Positions 36,149 to 44,521 of a stretch of DNA of 64,000 nucleotides are shown one piece after another. The stretch comes from CAYULW01 sp964445815. Its GTDB lineage: Bacteria > Bacteroidota > Bacteroidia > Flavobacteriales_E > Vicingaceae. The stretch spans positions 671,204-735,203 of the forward strand of contig CAYULW010000001.1 in NCBI GenBank assembly GCA_964445815.1. Reading direction: 5' to 3'. The notes beneath the pieces were generated by a model, which was not told the DNA's origin, searched no databases, and was given only the letters and a program-made list of their open reading frames with translations. The translations under genes were made by a program, and so were the position numbers. Position 1 is the first letter of the stretch; every line of letters starts with the position of its first letter.

Positions 36149-37488
36149 AAATAAACCCTGCATATCTATTCATCATAAGTGCCTTGTTGGCCATAGGGGG
36201 AGGAGTGATTATGGGATCACTTGCTGCATTTCAATTCGTTATTCCAGAATTCTTTGAAGTACTTCCTTTCTTTAAATCTCGCCCTTTGCATGTTTCTCTT
36301 GTTGTTTCATGGGTATTTCTTTCTGCAATAGGGGGAATCTATTATTATCTCCCTAAGCATTGTCAGCTTCCTATGTTTTCCACTAGATTGATTTACATCC
36401 ATTTTGGATTATTTATCCTAACTGGAGTGGTAATTATTGTGAGTTATTTGCTAGGAAAGTTCGGAGGTAGAGAATATTGGGAATTTCCTCCATTACTGGC
36501 AATTCCGATAGTTGTTTCATGGGTAATATTTGGAATAAACTTTTTTAAAACAACAAGAATTAAGCGAAGAAAATGGCCCGTTTACCTATTAATGTGGGGT
36601 ACTGGAATTGTATTCTTTCTATTTACATTTTTAGAGGCAAATCTATGGTTGATTCCTTACTTCTCAGAAAATGTAGTTCGTGAAATTACGATACAGTGGA
36701 AGGCATATGGTGCTCTGGTTGGATCTTGGAATATGCTAGTTTACGGTACAGCTATCTTTCTAATGGAAAAAATAAGCAAGGACTCTAGTTTAGCACGCTC
36801 CAAAATGGCGTATTTCCTTTATTTCCTTGGACTCACGAATCTAATGTTTGGATGGGCTCATCATACTTATTTTGTTCCTTCGGCTCTCTGGATAAGATAT
36901 TTGGCATATGGGGTGAGTATGACAGAGCTATTCATTCTTGGAAGAATAATATGGACATGGAAAGACTCATTAGTTAACGCAAAAAAATATCTCTATCAAG
37001 TGTCTTATTACTTTCTAATGAGCTCAGAAATTTGGATTTTTCTAAATCTTATTTTGGCTTTATTGATATCTGTTCCAGCTATTAATCTATTCACGCATGG
37101 CACTCATATCACTGTGGCTCATTCCATGGGAAGCACAATTGGAATAAATACTATGATTCTGTTCGCATCTGTTTTTTTTATTCTTCAGGAAAATAGGTCA
37201 ATGGCAAGAAGCAATCGATGGTTGTTAGGGGGAACTTGGCTAGTTAATTTATCTCTTCTTGTATTTTGGTGCAGTCTAATTGGTGCAGGCTATAAAAAGG
37301 CAGTTCTAAGTTCGCTCGGCAATCTGACTTTTCAAGAAATAATGGAGCAGTTAAGTGGTTTTCTTATTTCCTTTGCAATTGCCGGTGTAGGTCTTCTTAT
37401 AGGGATATTAATAATTGTATGGATTGCTTTAGCACATTTTTTTAAAATCTTAAGAAGAGACTCTAATTCTCTTAGTACTCCATACTAA
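36145..37488 (+). CDS. NorB-like haem-copper family catalytic subunit with altered metal ligands
   Basis: A 447-residue polytopic protein (about 12 helices), co-translated with NorC. Compared with remembered cNOR sequence and numbering, RPLHVSLVVSWVF keeps the low-spin haem ligand (H49, equivalent to H60), AHH gives H239/H240 (H258/H259) and E261 matches E280. The spacing of 51 residues before H239 places Y188 where cNOR has the FeB ligand H207 and V192 where it has E211. In AHSMG, H326 keeps the haem b3 ligand but M328 replaces the second low-spin haem His (H349). It therefore looks like a NorB relative with a changed active site. It may reduce NO, or catalyse something else. Confidence 0.8.
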   Translation: MKINPAYLFIISALLAIGGGVIMGSLAAFQFVIPEFFEVLPFFKSRPLHVSLVVSWVFLSAIGGIYYYLPKHCQLPMFSTRLIYIHFGLFILTGVVIIVSYLLGKFGGREYWEFPPLLAIPIVVSWVIFGINFFKTTRIKRRKWPVYLLMWGTGIVFFLFTFLEANLWLIPYFSENVVREITIQWKAYGALVGSWNMLVYGTAIFLMEKISKDSSLARSKMAYFLYFLGLTNLMFGWAHHTYFVPSALWIRYLAYGVSMTELFILGRIIWTWKDSLVNAKKYLYQVSYYFLMSSEIWIFLNLILALLISVPAINLFTHGTHITVAHSMGSTIGINTMILFASVFFILQENRSMARSNRWLLGGTWLVNLSLLVFWCSLIGAGYKKAVLSSLGNLTFQEIMEQLSGFLISFAIAGVGLLIGILIIVWIALAHFFKILRRDSNSLSTPY

Positions 37489-37700
37489 GTGCAATGAAAG
37501 AATAGAAGTTGTTCATATTTACCAAATGATTTGATTGATCATTATTATCTCAGAATAGGTTTAATTCATTGTTAAGTTGTTAAATCTAAGTTATCTTATA
37601 CATTTATTTATTATCTCATTCCCAATTATAATTGTTTGATTAACGGATTTTTGTATAGGTGTTAATTTTTAATACCCTCTTCATGGTATTTTCTAAAAAT

Positions 37701-37714
37701 ATGATATAGCTCAT
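37701..37714. promoter_or_regulatory. Crp/Fnr-type box ATGAT-ATAG-CTCAT
   Basis: One mismatch; centre about 73 bp before the TonB receptor gene. Confidence 0.65.
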
Positions 37715-37780
37715 AATACGCACTTACTTCTCAATATACCTTTACTCCCTTATTTAGAATGAATCCAAATAATAGTAATA

Positions 37781-39982
37781 ATGAGAAGGTTAATGATATT
37801 TTTAGTTTTAAGTATAGTTTTTTTTAATGCTACTTCACAAGATACAACAAGAACAATTAGTGGTATTGTGTCAAGCAATAGACAACCTGTACGGTTTGCT
37901 AATATCTTTCTGGAAGAAATTAAAGTTGGGACTGCAAGTGATTATGATGGGAATTTTCAATTAAAGAATGTTCCAGATGGAATATATACATTTAAGATAA
38001 CTTGTATTGGCTATATCCCTTTTCATAAGAAAATAGAAATTAAAAGTAACAAACAGAATTTTATTCATATTCATCTTGAAGAAACATCTACTGAATTGAA
38101 TGAAGTAGTTGTTACAGGAACACTGAAAGAAACAAGAATATCAGAATCACCTGTTAAAGTAGAAATACTTACCACAAAGTTTCTACGAAATAATATTGGT
38201 AACAATATTATGGAATCAATCGGGATGGTCAATGGTATCCAAGAACAGATTAGTTGCGGCGTTTGTGGTACTAATTGTATTCATATAAACGGAATGGAAG
38301 GGGCCTATACTCTTATGCTCATAGACGGAATGCCAATTATGAGTGCATTGGCATCTACTTATGGATTAAATGGTATCCCAAATGAGTTGATAGAACGTGT
38401 TGAGATAATCAAGGGTCCATCATCAACACTCTATGGAACTGAAGCAGTTGGAGGTGTCATAAATGTTATTACAAAGAGTCCTGAAAAGATGGATAAATTG
38501 ATGCTACATGCTTTTGGGAGCTCACACGGCCAATTTAACTTAGATGCTGCTTTAACAGGAAAGATAAAGAATCACCTTCACACAACTTTAAGTACAAATT
38601 TTTATAGAAACCAATTAGCAATTGATGATAATAATGATAACTTCTCAGACATTCCTTTGAACAAGCGCATCTCTCTTTTTAACAAATGGACACTAAAACG
38701 AAAAAACAATAGAAAAGCAAATCTCGCTTTGCGATACTATATAGAAGAAAGATTTGGAGGAACCATGCAATGGGAAAAAGAAAATCTTGGAAGTGATAGT
38801 GTATATGGTGAATTCATTGAAACAAGAAGATACGAAGCAATTGGAACATATCAATTGCCATTAAAAGAACATATAAGGATTGATTACTCTTTCAATAATC
38901 ATTCTCAAGATAGCTGGTATGGAAACATAAACTACAAAGCCAATCAAAATATACTATATTCAAATTTATTATGGAGCAAGCAAAAAGGTAGGCATGATTG
39001 GGTCACAGGAATAACAAACAGGTTTCAAACTTATGAAGACAACACTGCATCATATACCAACGAAAAGGAATTCATCCCGGGGATCTTTACACAAGATGAA
39101 TTCTCGGTTTCAGAAAAATTATCTTTGCTTTTAGGTGTTAGATTAGACCACCATAAAAAGCACGGATTAATTTTTGCTCCTAGACTTAATGTCAAACGTA
39201 AATTTGGCACTTATACAACTGCAAGGTTAAACTTAGGAACTGGTTTTAGACAAGTTCACTTGTTTACTGAGGATCATGCCTTCTATTCAGGTGCTAGGAA
39301 AGTAGAGATTGTAGACAAACTTAAGCCCGAACAATCAATCAACTCTAATTTAAACATAAACCATGTTTACAGTGCATTAGACGGAACCGGAACATTAGAC
39401 TTTGATGCTTTTTTCACACACTTTAGTAATAAAATCTTACCTGATTATGATTTTGATCCCAACCTAATTGTTTATGACAACTTAAGTGGTTATGCTATTA
39501 TTAAGGGGATTTCTTATACTATACACCACTCATTTAAAAAACCCTTGTCAATAAAACTAGGAGGAACATTTATGGATATGTATCAGGTGTATGATGACAA
39601 ACTTGGTGACAAAGTTCGAGAAGAGCAAGAATTCACACCAAAATTTAGTGGAACGGTTGCTGTAAATTACAAATTTCCAAAAAGTAAAATTGAAATACAC
39701 TGGTCAGGAAAGTTCTACAGTCCACAAAAGCTACCCGAATACGACTATCCTTTTGAGAGACCTACTCGCTCACCTTGGTACAGCGTACATAATTTACAAT
39801 TAACGAAAGAATTGAAAAATAAATCTAGTGTTTATGTTGCAGTTAAAAATCTATTTAACTACACTCAACCATCACCTTTAATTGATCCGGAGAATCCATT
39901 CGGAGATAATTTTGATACAGCTTATGCTTATGGACCACTACAAACCAGAAGGTGTATGATTGGATTTCGCTGGAGTTTATAG
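37781..39982 (+). CDS. TonB-dependent receptor with a cysteine-rich plug loop
   Basis: A 733-residue receptor: signal peptide (to about 19), carboxypeptidase-regulatory-like domain (about 23-100), plug with NEVVVTGT and LIERVEIIKGPSSTLYGTEAVGG, then a 22-strand barrel. In the plug, CGVCGTNC (C159, C162, C166) precedes IHINGMEGAYT; this CxxCxxxC is unusual for a periplasm-facing plug and may bind metal or haem. A Crp/Fnr-type box 73 bp upstream and its place between norB and the molybdate transporter suggest uptake of a metal needed for anaerobic respiration (iron, haem, copper). No sigma/FecR partner adjacent. Confidence 0.88.
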   Translation: MRRLMIFLVLSIVFFNATSQDTTRTISGIVSSNRQPVRFANIFLEEIKVGTASDYDGNFQLKNVPDGIYTFKITCIGYIPFHKKIEIKSNKQNFIHIHLEETSTELNEVVVTGTLKETRISESPVKVEILTTKFLRNNIGNNIMESIGMVNGIQEQISCGVCGTNCIHINGMEGAYTLMLIDGMPIMSALASTYGLNGIPNELIERVEIIKGPSSTLYGTEAVGGVINVITKSPEKMDKLMLHAFGSSHGQFNLDAALTGKIKNHLHTTLSTNFYRNQLAIDDNNDNFSDIPLNKRISLFNKWTLKRKNNRKANLALRYYIEERFGGTMQWEKENLGSDSVYGEFIETRRYEAIGTYQLPLKEHIRIDYSFNNHSQDSWYGNINYKANQNILYSNLLWSKQKGRHDWVTGITNRFQTYEDNTASYTNEKEFIPGIFTQDEFSVSEKLSLLLGVRLDHHKKHGLIFAPRLNVKRKFGTYTTARLNLGTGFRQVHLFTEDHAFYSGARKVEIVDKLKPEQSINSNLNINHVYSALDGTGTLDFDAFFTHFSNKILPDYDFDPNLIVYDNLSGYAIIKGISYTIHHSFKKPLSIKLGGTFMDMYQVYDDKLGDKVREEQEFTPKFSGTVAVNYKFPKSKIEIHWSGKFYSPQKLPEYDYPFERPTRSPWYSVHNLQLTKELKNKSSVYVAVKNLFNYTQPSPLIDPENPFGDNFDTAYAYGPLQTRRCMIGFRWSL

Positions 39983-40090
39983 TTTCCCATTCATAAACCA
40001 TAAAGTGTTTAAGTGATTTTCATATTTTTCGATGATGGTTCTGGGACTTTCATTGTAGATTAGTTAATAGTGGTTGTCAGGTATATATAA

Positions 40091-40969
40091 TCAGCCATCT
40101 TTTACTATAATAATGGGGTTAAATGCTTTTGAAGCTACTAGAACTTGATCGCCAACTTTTAAACCTGAAATTTCTGCTTCCTCTACCACTACCTTAATCA
40201 AGTCTTTACCAATCAAAACCAATAGCATATAAACAACATCTTGCTTTGAAATTTCTATGATCTCACCACTAAGTTTAAATTTTCCGCTCAAGTCATCATT
40301 ACTAAACATTTTTATGGGAGTGCCTTCTTTTATAATTTGCCCATGATCTATTTGCAATACTCGGTTTGACATTTTTATAATTTCACCTACATCGTGACTC
40401 ACCATCAGTGTAGTGAAATTGTGTTCTCTATGGATTTGAATTACATATTCTTGTAACTTGCTTCTTAGCTCATTATCTAGTGCAGTAAACGGTTCATCTA
40501 GCAACAATAATCGAGGCTTGCTGACTAAACTTCTTGCGATTGCAAGTCTTTGTTGTTGTCCACCAGATAGCATTGCCGGTTTTTTGTTTCGCAAATCCCC
40601 TAATTCCATTATTTCAATCAAATCGGAAATCATTTTTTTATCAGTCCCTCCCCGAGAAGCATACTGAAGGTTGCCTGCTACAGTCATATTTGGAAATAGA
40701 GCATAATCTTGAAACACAAAACCAATATTCCTTCGTTGAGGTGTTAAGTTGGTCTTGTTTATGCTGTTGAACCAACACCTACTATTGGCAGTAATCTCAC
40801 CACTATCCGGAGTTAACAGTCCTGCTAGCATTCTTAATATAGAGGTTTTACCTGAACCCGATTTACCGTATAAAGCAGTAAAGCTACCTGTCTCCAGTTC
40901 GGCTGTTATATCCAGATGTATCTCATCAGCAGCAGAAACCAAGGATTTTTTTATAGAGAACTCTATCAT
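40091..40969 (-). CDS. modC: Molybdate ABC transporter ATP-binding protein ModC
   Basis: A 292-residue ATPase: Walker A GKSGSGKTS, signature LSGGQQQR, Walker B LLLLDEPFTALD, and a C-terminal TOBE-like domain (about 225-290, SGEIIEISKQDVVYMLLV) as in ModC. It powers molybdate import with ModB, which it overlaps by four bases. Last gene of the mod operon. Confidence 0.92.
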   Translation of the reverse strand: MIEFSIKKSLVSAADEIHLDITAELETGSFTALYGKSGSGKTSILRMLAGLLTPDSGEITANSRCWFNSINKTNLTPQRRNIGFVFQDYALFPNMTVAGNLQYASRGGTDKKMISDLIEIMELGDLRNKKPAMLSGGQQQRLAIARSLVSKPRLLLLDEPFTALDNELRSKLQEYVIQIHREHNFTTLMVSHDVGEIIKMSNRVLQIDHGQIIKEGTPIKMFSNDDLSGKFKLSGEIIEISKQDVVYMLLVLIGKDLIKVVVEEAEISGLKVGDQVLVASKAFNPIIIVKDG

Positions 40970-41640
40970 TTCCAGAATCGTTTTAAATATCTCCCATTGA
41001 TTAAGTAAACACTCAGCAAGATGCTGAAGGTAATTCCAAAAAGAATGAGTGAGTACTGATTGGCCAATTCATAATTGAGCGACTCTACCTCATCATAAAT
41101 AGCAATCGACGCCACTCTCGTTTGATTGGGCATATTTCCACCTATCATTAAAACCAATCCGAATTCTCCAATAGTATGAGCAAACGAAAGGACAATTCCT
41201 GTTAGTATAGAAGACTTCATATTAGGTAATAGTACATTTAACAAAGTATTCCATCTAGATTTACCCAATACATAAGCCGCTTCAATGAGAGAAGGAGAAA
41301 CTGATGAAAAACCGGACTGTATTGGGTGTACCATAAACGGAAGACTGTATAATATTGATGCTAATACTAGGCCTTCGAATGAAAAAACAAGTTGTAGTCC
41401 GAAGGTATCATTGATCCATGCACCAAGAGAACTTGACTGACCAAAAACAGTCAATAAATAAAAACCTAGAACTGTAGGCGGTAACACTAGAGGCATACTT
41501 ATCAATGCTTCAGCTATGGGCTTAAGTTTAGAGGTAGAGGAGGATAGCCAGTAAGCTAAGGGGATAGAAAACACCAATAAAATGGCTGTTGTGATTGTTG
41601 ACAGCTTAAGACTTAATAATATGGGACCCAGGTCAATCAT
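40966..41640 (-). CDS. modB: Molybdate ABC transporter permease ModB
   Basis: A 224-residue permease with about five helices. The EAA-type loop (EAAYVLGKSRWNTLLNVLLP) that contacts ModC is present, as is PLVLPPTVLGFYLL typical of ModB. It overlaps the flanking genes by four bases on each side, so the operon is translationally coupled. Confidence 0.92.
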   Translation of the reverse strand: MIDLGPILLSLKLSTITTAILLVFSIPLAYWLSSSTSKLKPIAEALISMPLVLPPTVLGFYLLTVFGQSSSLGAWINDTFGLQLVFSFEGLVLASILYSLPFMVHPIQSGFSSVSPSLIEAAYVLGKSRWNTLLNVLLPNMKSSILTGIVLSFAHTIGEFGLVLMIGGNMPNQTRVASIAIYDEVESLNYELANQYSLILFGITFSILLSVYLINGRYLKRFWK

Positions 41641-42035
41641 TCTTTTAACATTACTTCATTCGTTTTAACCATAGCTAGCACCTCGTCACCTTTTTGTAAT
41701 TGAAGTTCTTGTGCCGAATTAGTAGTTATAATTGAAACCACATTTCCTTCATCAGTTTCTAGCGTTAGCTTGCTCAATAATTCTCCTAAAACGATCGATT
41801 TTATTCTTCCTGCTATTTTGTTTTCCAGACTGACCCTTTGAAATTTATCTTTAGCAATTATTATGGCTGTTTCCTTAAAAATAAGCTGAACAGAATCTCT
41901 CTCTTTAAGATATGTTGCTGTGGATGGTGTATCAATAACAAGAACGGAAAACATTGTTGATCTCATTTTGATGTTAACCAATGATAGTTTATCACACACC
42001 TTTATACTTTCGATTATTCCTTCTAATCTATTCAT
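41637..42035 (-). CDS. Molybdenum-binding TOBE/Mop-domain protein (di-Mop)
   Basis: A 132-residue protein made of two TOBE/Mop-like repeats: residues about 1-66 (MNRLEGIIESIKVCDKLSLV...) and about 68-132 (NKIAGRIKSIVLGELLSKLTLETDEG). Such di-Mop proteins oligomerise to store or buffer molybdate in the cytoplasm. Its place between modA and modB, with overlaps of 8 and 4 bases, supports this. Repeat 1 has diverged more from the family pattern than repeat 2. Confidence 0.78.
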   Translation of the reverse strand: MNRLEGIIESIKVCDKLSLVNIKMRSTMFSVLVIDTPSTATYLKERDSVQLIFKETAIIIAKDKFQRVSLENKIAGRIKSIVLGELLSKLTLETDEGNVVSIITTNSAQELQLQKGDEVLAMVKTNEVMLKE

Positions 42036-42798
42036 AGCTTACTATTTCATATCCATGCTTTTCCAGAATATCCATTGCTTTAGCTGAACTTAAAAATTTT
42101 AAGAAACCAGTTGTTAATTCTACCGGCATTTTGCCATTTTTTAATTTCACAGCTCCTTGAGCTATTGGACTATAAAGGGTATCCGGGATTTCTACCCACA
42201 ACCCATTACCCTTTGTTTTTGGGGAAAGAACGGTAGACTTTGATGTGAATCCCAAATCCACAGAAGCTGAGTTGATAAAGTGATTGACCTGAGAAATGCT
42301 CTCTCCAAAAACTATTTTTTCTTCTAATTGCCCATAAATATTTAAGTGAATAAGTGCTTCTTTAGTTGCTTCCCCATAGGGAGCGGTCTTTGGATTGGCC
42401 ATGACAACTCTTTCAATTCTCTTTTTAACTAAATCTTTAATATTAGGTTGATACCCTTCTTTTGTGCTCCATAATACCAATCTCCCATTAGCAAAGATTA
42501 GCGGTTCGCTGCATAAACCTGCTCGAAACAAACTCTTAGGGTATTTCTCATTTGCCGAAATAAAAACATCGAAAGGAGCACCCTCTTTTATTTGTGCAGT
42601 TAATTTGCCAGAAGAACTGACAATCAATTCATATTCTATCTGATTTTCTTTGGCAAATTCAATCAAAATCTCATCAATAACGTACTGAGCATTGGATGCA
42701 ACAGCAACCAACAGTTTATTTTCAGTCTGTTGTTGACATCCGACCAAAAACACAAAAAACAAAATATTAATCCATCTCTTTGTTATTATCTGATTCAC
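42028..42798 (-). CDS. modA: Molybdate-binding lipoprotein ModA
   Basis: A 256-residue periplasmic binding protein starting at GTG 42798. Signal peptide with lipobox VGC (LVGCQQQ), then LLVAVASNAQYVIDEI, SSSGKLTAQIKEGAPFDVFISAN and NPKTAPYGEATKEAL, the binding-site segments of ModA. First gene of modA-mop-modB-modC. No Crp/Fnr-type box in the 68 bp before it; a terminator from narI lies there. Confidence 0.93.
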   Translation of the reverse strand: MNQIITKRWINILFFVFLVGCQQQTENKLLVAVASNAQYVIDEILIEFAKENQIEYELIVSSSGKLTAQIKEGAPFDVFISANEKYPKSLFRAGLCSEPLIFANGRLVLWSTKEGYQPNIKDLVKKRIERVVMANPKTAPYGEATKEALIHLNIYGQLEEKIVFGESISQVNHFINSASVDLGFTSKSTVLSPKTKGNGLWVEIPDTLYSPIAQGAVKLKNGKMPVELTTGFLKFLSSAKAMDILEKHGYEIVSYE

Positions 42799-42836
42799 TA
42801 CCGTTGTATTTTCATATAAATAACGCTGTTTAAAAT

Positions 42837-42862
42837 AAAAGAACTTCTTGCGAAGTTCTTTT
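42837..42862 (-). terminator. Intrinsic terminator after narI
   Basis: Perfect eleven-base stem aaaagaacttc/gaagttctttt with a ttgc loop, 5 bp past the narI stop. It separates the nar operon from modA. Confidence 0.9.
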
Positions 42863-42866
42863 ACGG

Positions 42867-43826
42867 TTACGCATTCGGCTTTCTTCCAAAGAAGTACGAT
42901 CTCGAATTTCGAATCGATTTTTTACTCCAATTCCAAATCACCAATTGATATCCCCTCCAAGTGTAATCTATAGGAGCAACTAAAAAGTGCATGAAGCGAG
43001 TAAATGGAATAACTGCAATTATGAAAAAGGCCGAAAAGATATGAATTTGTACCACCCAAGGCATTGCACTAACTGATGTTATATCAGGATTAAATGCGAA
43101 TAAGGATCTGAGGTAGGGGGTAAGTACGGCTGCGAACCAGGAGGAGCCCCAACGTTCAAAATAAGCTATTCCTAACCCTGAAAGAATCTGTACCGTTAAG
43201 GTTGTATACACCAACATGTCCATCTTATTGCTTACTACAAGTATTTGGCTATTACTTAATCGTCTTTTGATTAATAAAATCAAACCGACTAGAGCAGACA
43301 AGCCAAAAATAAACCCTGTAATTTCCAAAATTACAAGCCGAAGTGGTTCACCGTTCCATGCTAAAACAGCTCTTGGAAATAAGAGAGCAATTAAATGCCC
43401 AAAGAATAAGACCAATAAACCCCAATGGAACGGTTGACTTCCCCAAAATAATTTCTTTCGTTCCAAAAACTCTGAAGACAAGGAAGAGACTTGAAAACCT
43501 CTTGCCCGATACCTGTAAATTGAACCAACTAAGAAAATTGCGATCGCCAAATAAGGAAATACGGTGAACAATATTTCATTTAGCATTCCGACATTATTCT
43601 CTAATCCCATTTTTAGCAAATAGATGATCAATGCGGCAGCGGCAAGCATTGTAGCAAATACACTTGAATGCTTGGTTTTTTTTGGTTCTAGTACTACGCC
43701 ATTTTCTCTAATTACCTGCTTAGCTTTCATTAATAATTTTACTGTATAAAACAGTATTATAATAACCATTGCTATAATCCCATATAGCGCTATTTTTCCG
43801 AACGATTCTATTGAAAGTAACATCAT
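42867..43826 (-). CDS. narI: Respiratory nitrate reductase gamma subunit NarI, N-terminally extended
   Basis: A 319-residue cytochrome b. The haem-binding histidines of NarI are present in FHWGLLVLFFGHLIALLFP and in QIHIFSAFF with TRFMHFLVAP. E. coli NarI (225 residues) aligns from about residue 81 onward (EILFTVFPYLAIAIFLVGS). The first 80 residues add two predicted helices (about 10-33 and 56-73) joined by a basic loop, which is unusual. It passes quinol electrons to NarH. Overlaps narJ by four bases. Confidence 0.9.
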   Translation of the reverse strand: MMLLSIESFGKIALYGIIAMVIIILFYTVKLLMKAKQVIRENGVVLEPKKTKHSSVFATMLAAAALIIYLLKMGLENNVGMLNEILFTVFPYLAIAIFLVGSIYRYRARGFQVSSLSSEFLERKKLFWGSQPFHWGLLVLFFGHLIALLFPRAVLAWNGEPLRLVILEITGFIFGLSALVGLILLIKRRLSNSQILVVSNKMDMLVYTTLTVQILSGLGIAYFERWGSSWFAAVLTPYLRSLFAFNPDITSVSAMPWVVQIHIFSAFFIIAVIPFTRFMHFLVAPIDYTWRGYQLVIWNWSKKSIRNSRSYFFGRKPNA

Positions 43827-44521
43827 GACTCAACTGTTTTAAGTGTTTTACTAGTAGTGAATGAACAGGTACCGCAATCGACCGACTCAGCCCCAACGAG
43901 AGACCTAAAAGGAGGCTCTGCTTCAGGATTATAGATTCCTTTGAAATCCTCATGCAGAACTTTAAGCAGTGACTGCAATGCATTCTGATATATATTTCCG
44001 TCAATTACATCTTCCATTATAATTGCTTTTTGCTTCTTTTTAATAACCTTTTTCCTCACTTCCATACGAGGAGTCTGAAATTCTGCTAGCATCTGCTCCA
44101 CGGCAGGTATTAAGGCCTTAGAAGCCAATTCTTCTACAAACTGACAATTTTCAGATTTAGCCATAAATTGCAGAACATGCGGAAGATTGTCTGCCAATTC
44201 CTCTCCACAATCATGACCAATCGCATCTTGTTCATTCTTCATATTTCGCAAGAATTCCCCTCTAGAATAATCTTCTCTGAACAGCACATACCCTATATCT
44301 AAAAAGCAGATGGACTGTATATGAAAGGTGATTCCAAAAATCTCTTCTATTTCATAGGTAGATTTATTGGCTATAAAGTCATTAAAACGCTTGAAAGAAA
44401 TTGCAGCATTCGGGTAGTTCTTTTTTAAGTATCTCATGCAAGCTGCCACCTTATCTTTATACCCTTCTTTGGGATATAAAAACAATTCTGACAAAATCAT
44501 GTATTGCTCGTTTTTCATCAT
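43823..44521 (-). CDS. narJ: Nitrate reductase assembly chaperone NarJ
   Basis: A 232-residue all-helical protein of the TorD/NarJ family, between narH and narI with four-base overlaps on both sides, as in standard nar operons. Recognisable features are the helical LSELFLYPKEGYKDK start and the central LPHVLQFMAK. It guides insertion of the molybdenum cofactor into NarG and does not stay in the final enzyme. Confidence 0.88.
   Translation of the reverse strand: MMKNEQYMILSELFLYPKEGYKDKVAACMRYLKKNYPNAAISFKRFNDFIANKSTYEIEEIFGITFHIQSICFLDIGYVLFREDYSRGEFLRNMKNEQDAIGHDCGEELADNLPHVLQFMAKSENCQFVEELASKALIPAVEQMLAEFQTPRMEVRKKVIKKKQKAIIMEDVIDGNIYQNALQSLLKVLHEDFKGIYNPEAEPPFRSLVGAESVDCGTCSFTTSKTLKTVES

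Noticed and set aside
36145..37488. Reading the NorB-like protein as a cbb3 oxidase subunit I
   Set aside because: There is no CuB histidine in the first site, no FixO/FixP partners, and it is co-translated with a NorC-like cytochrome.
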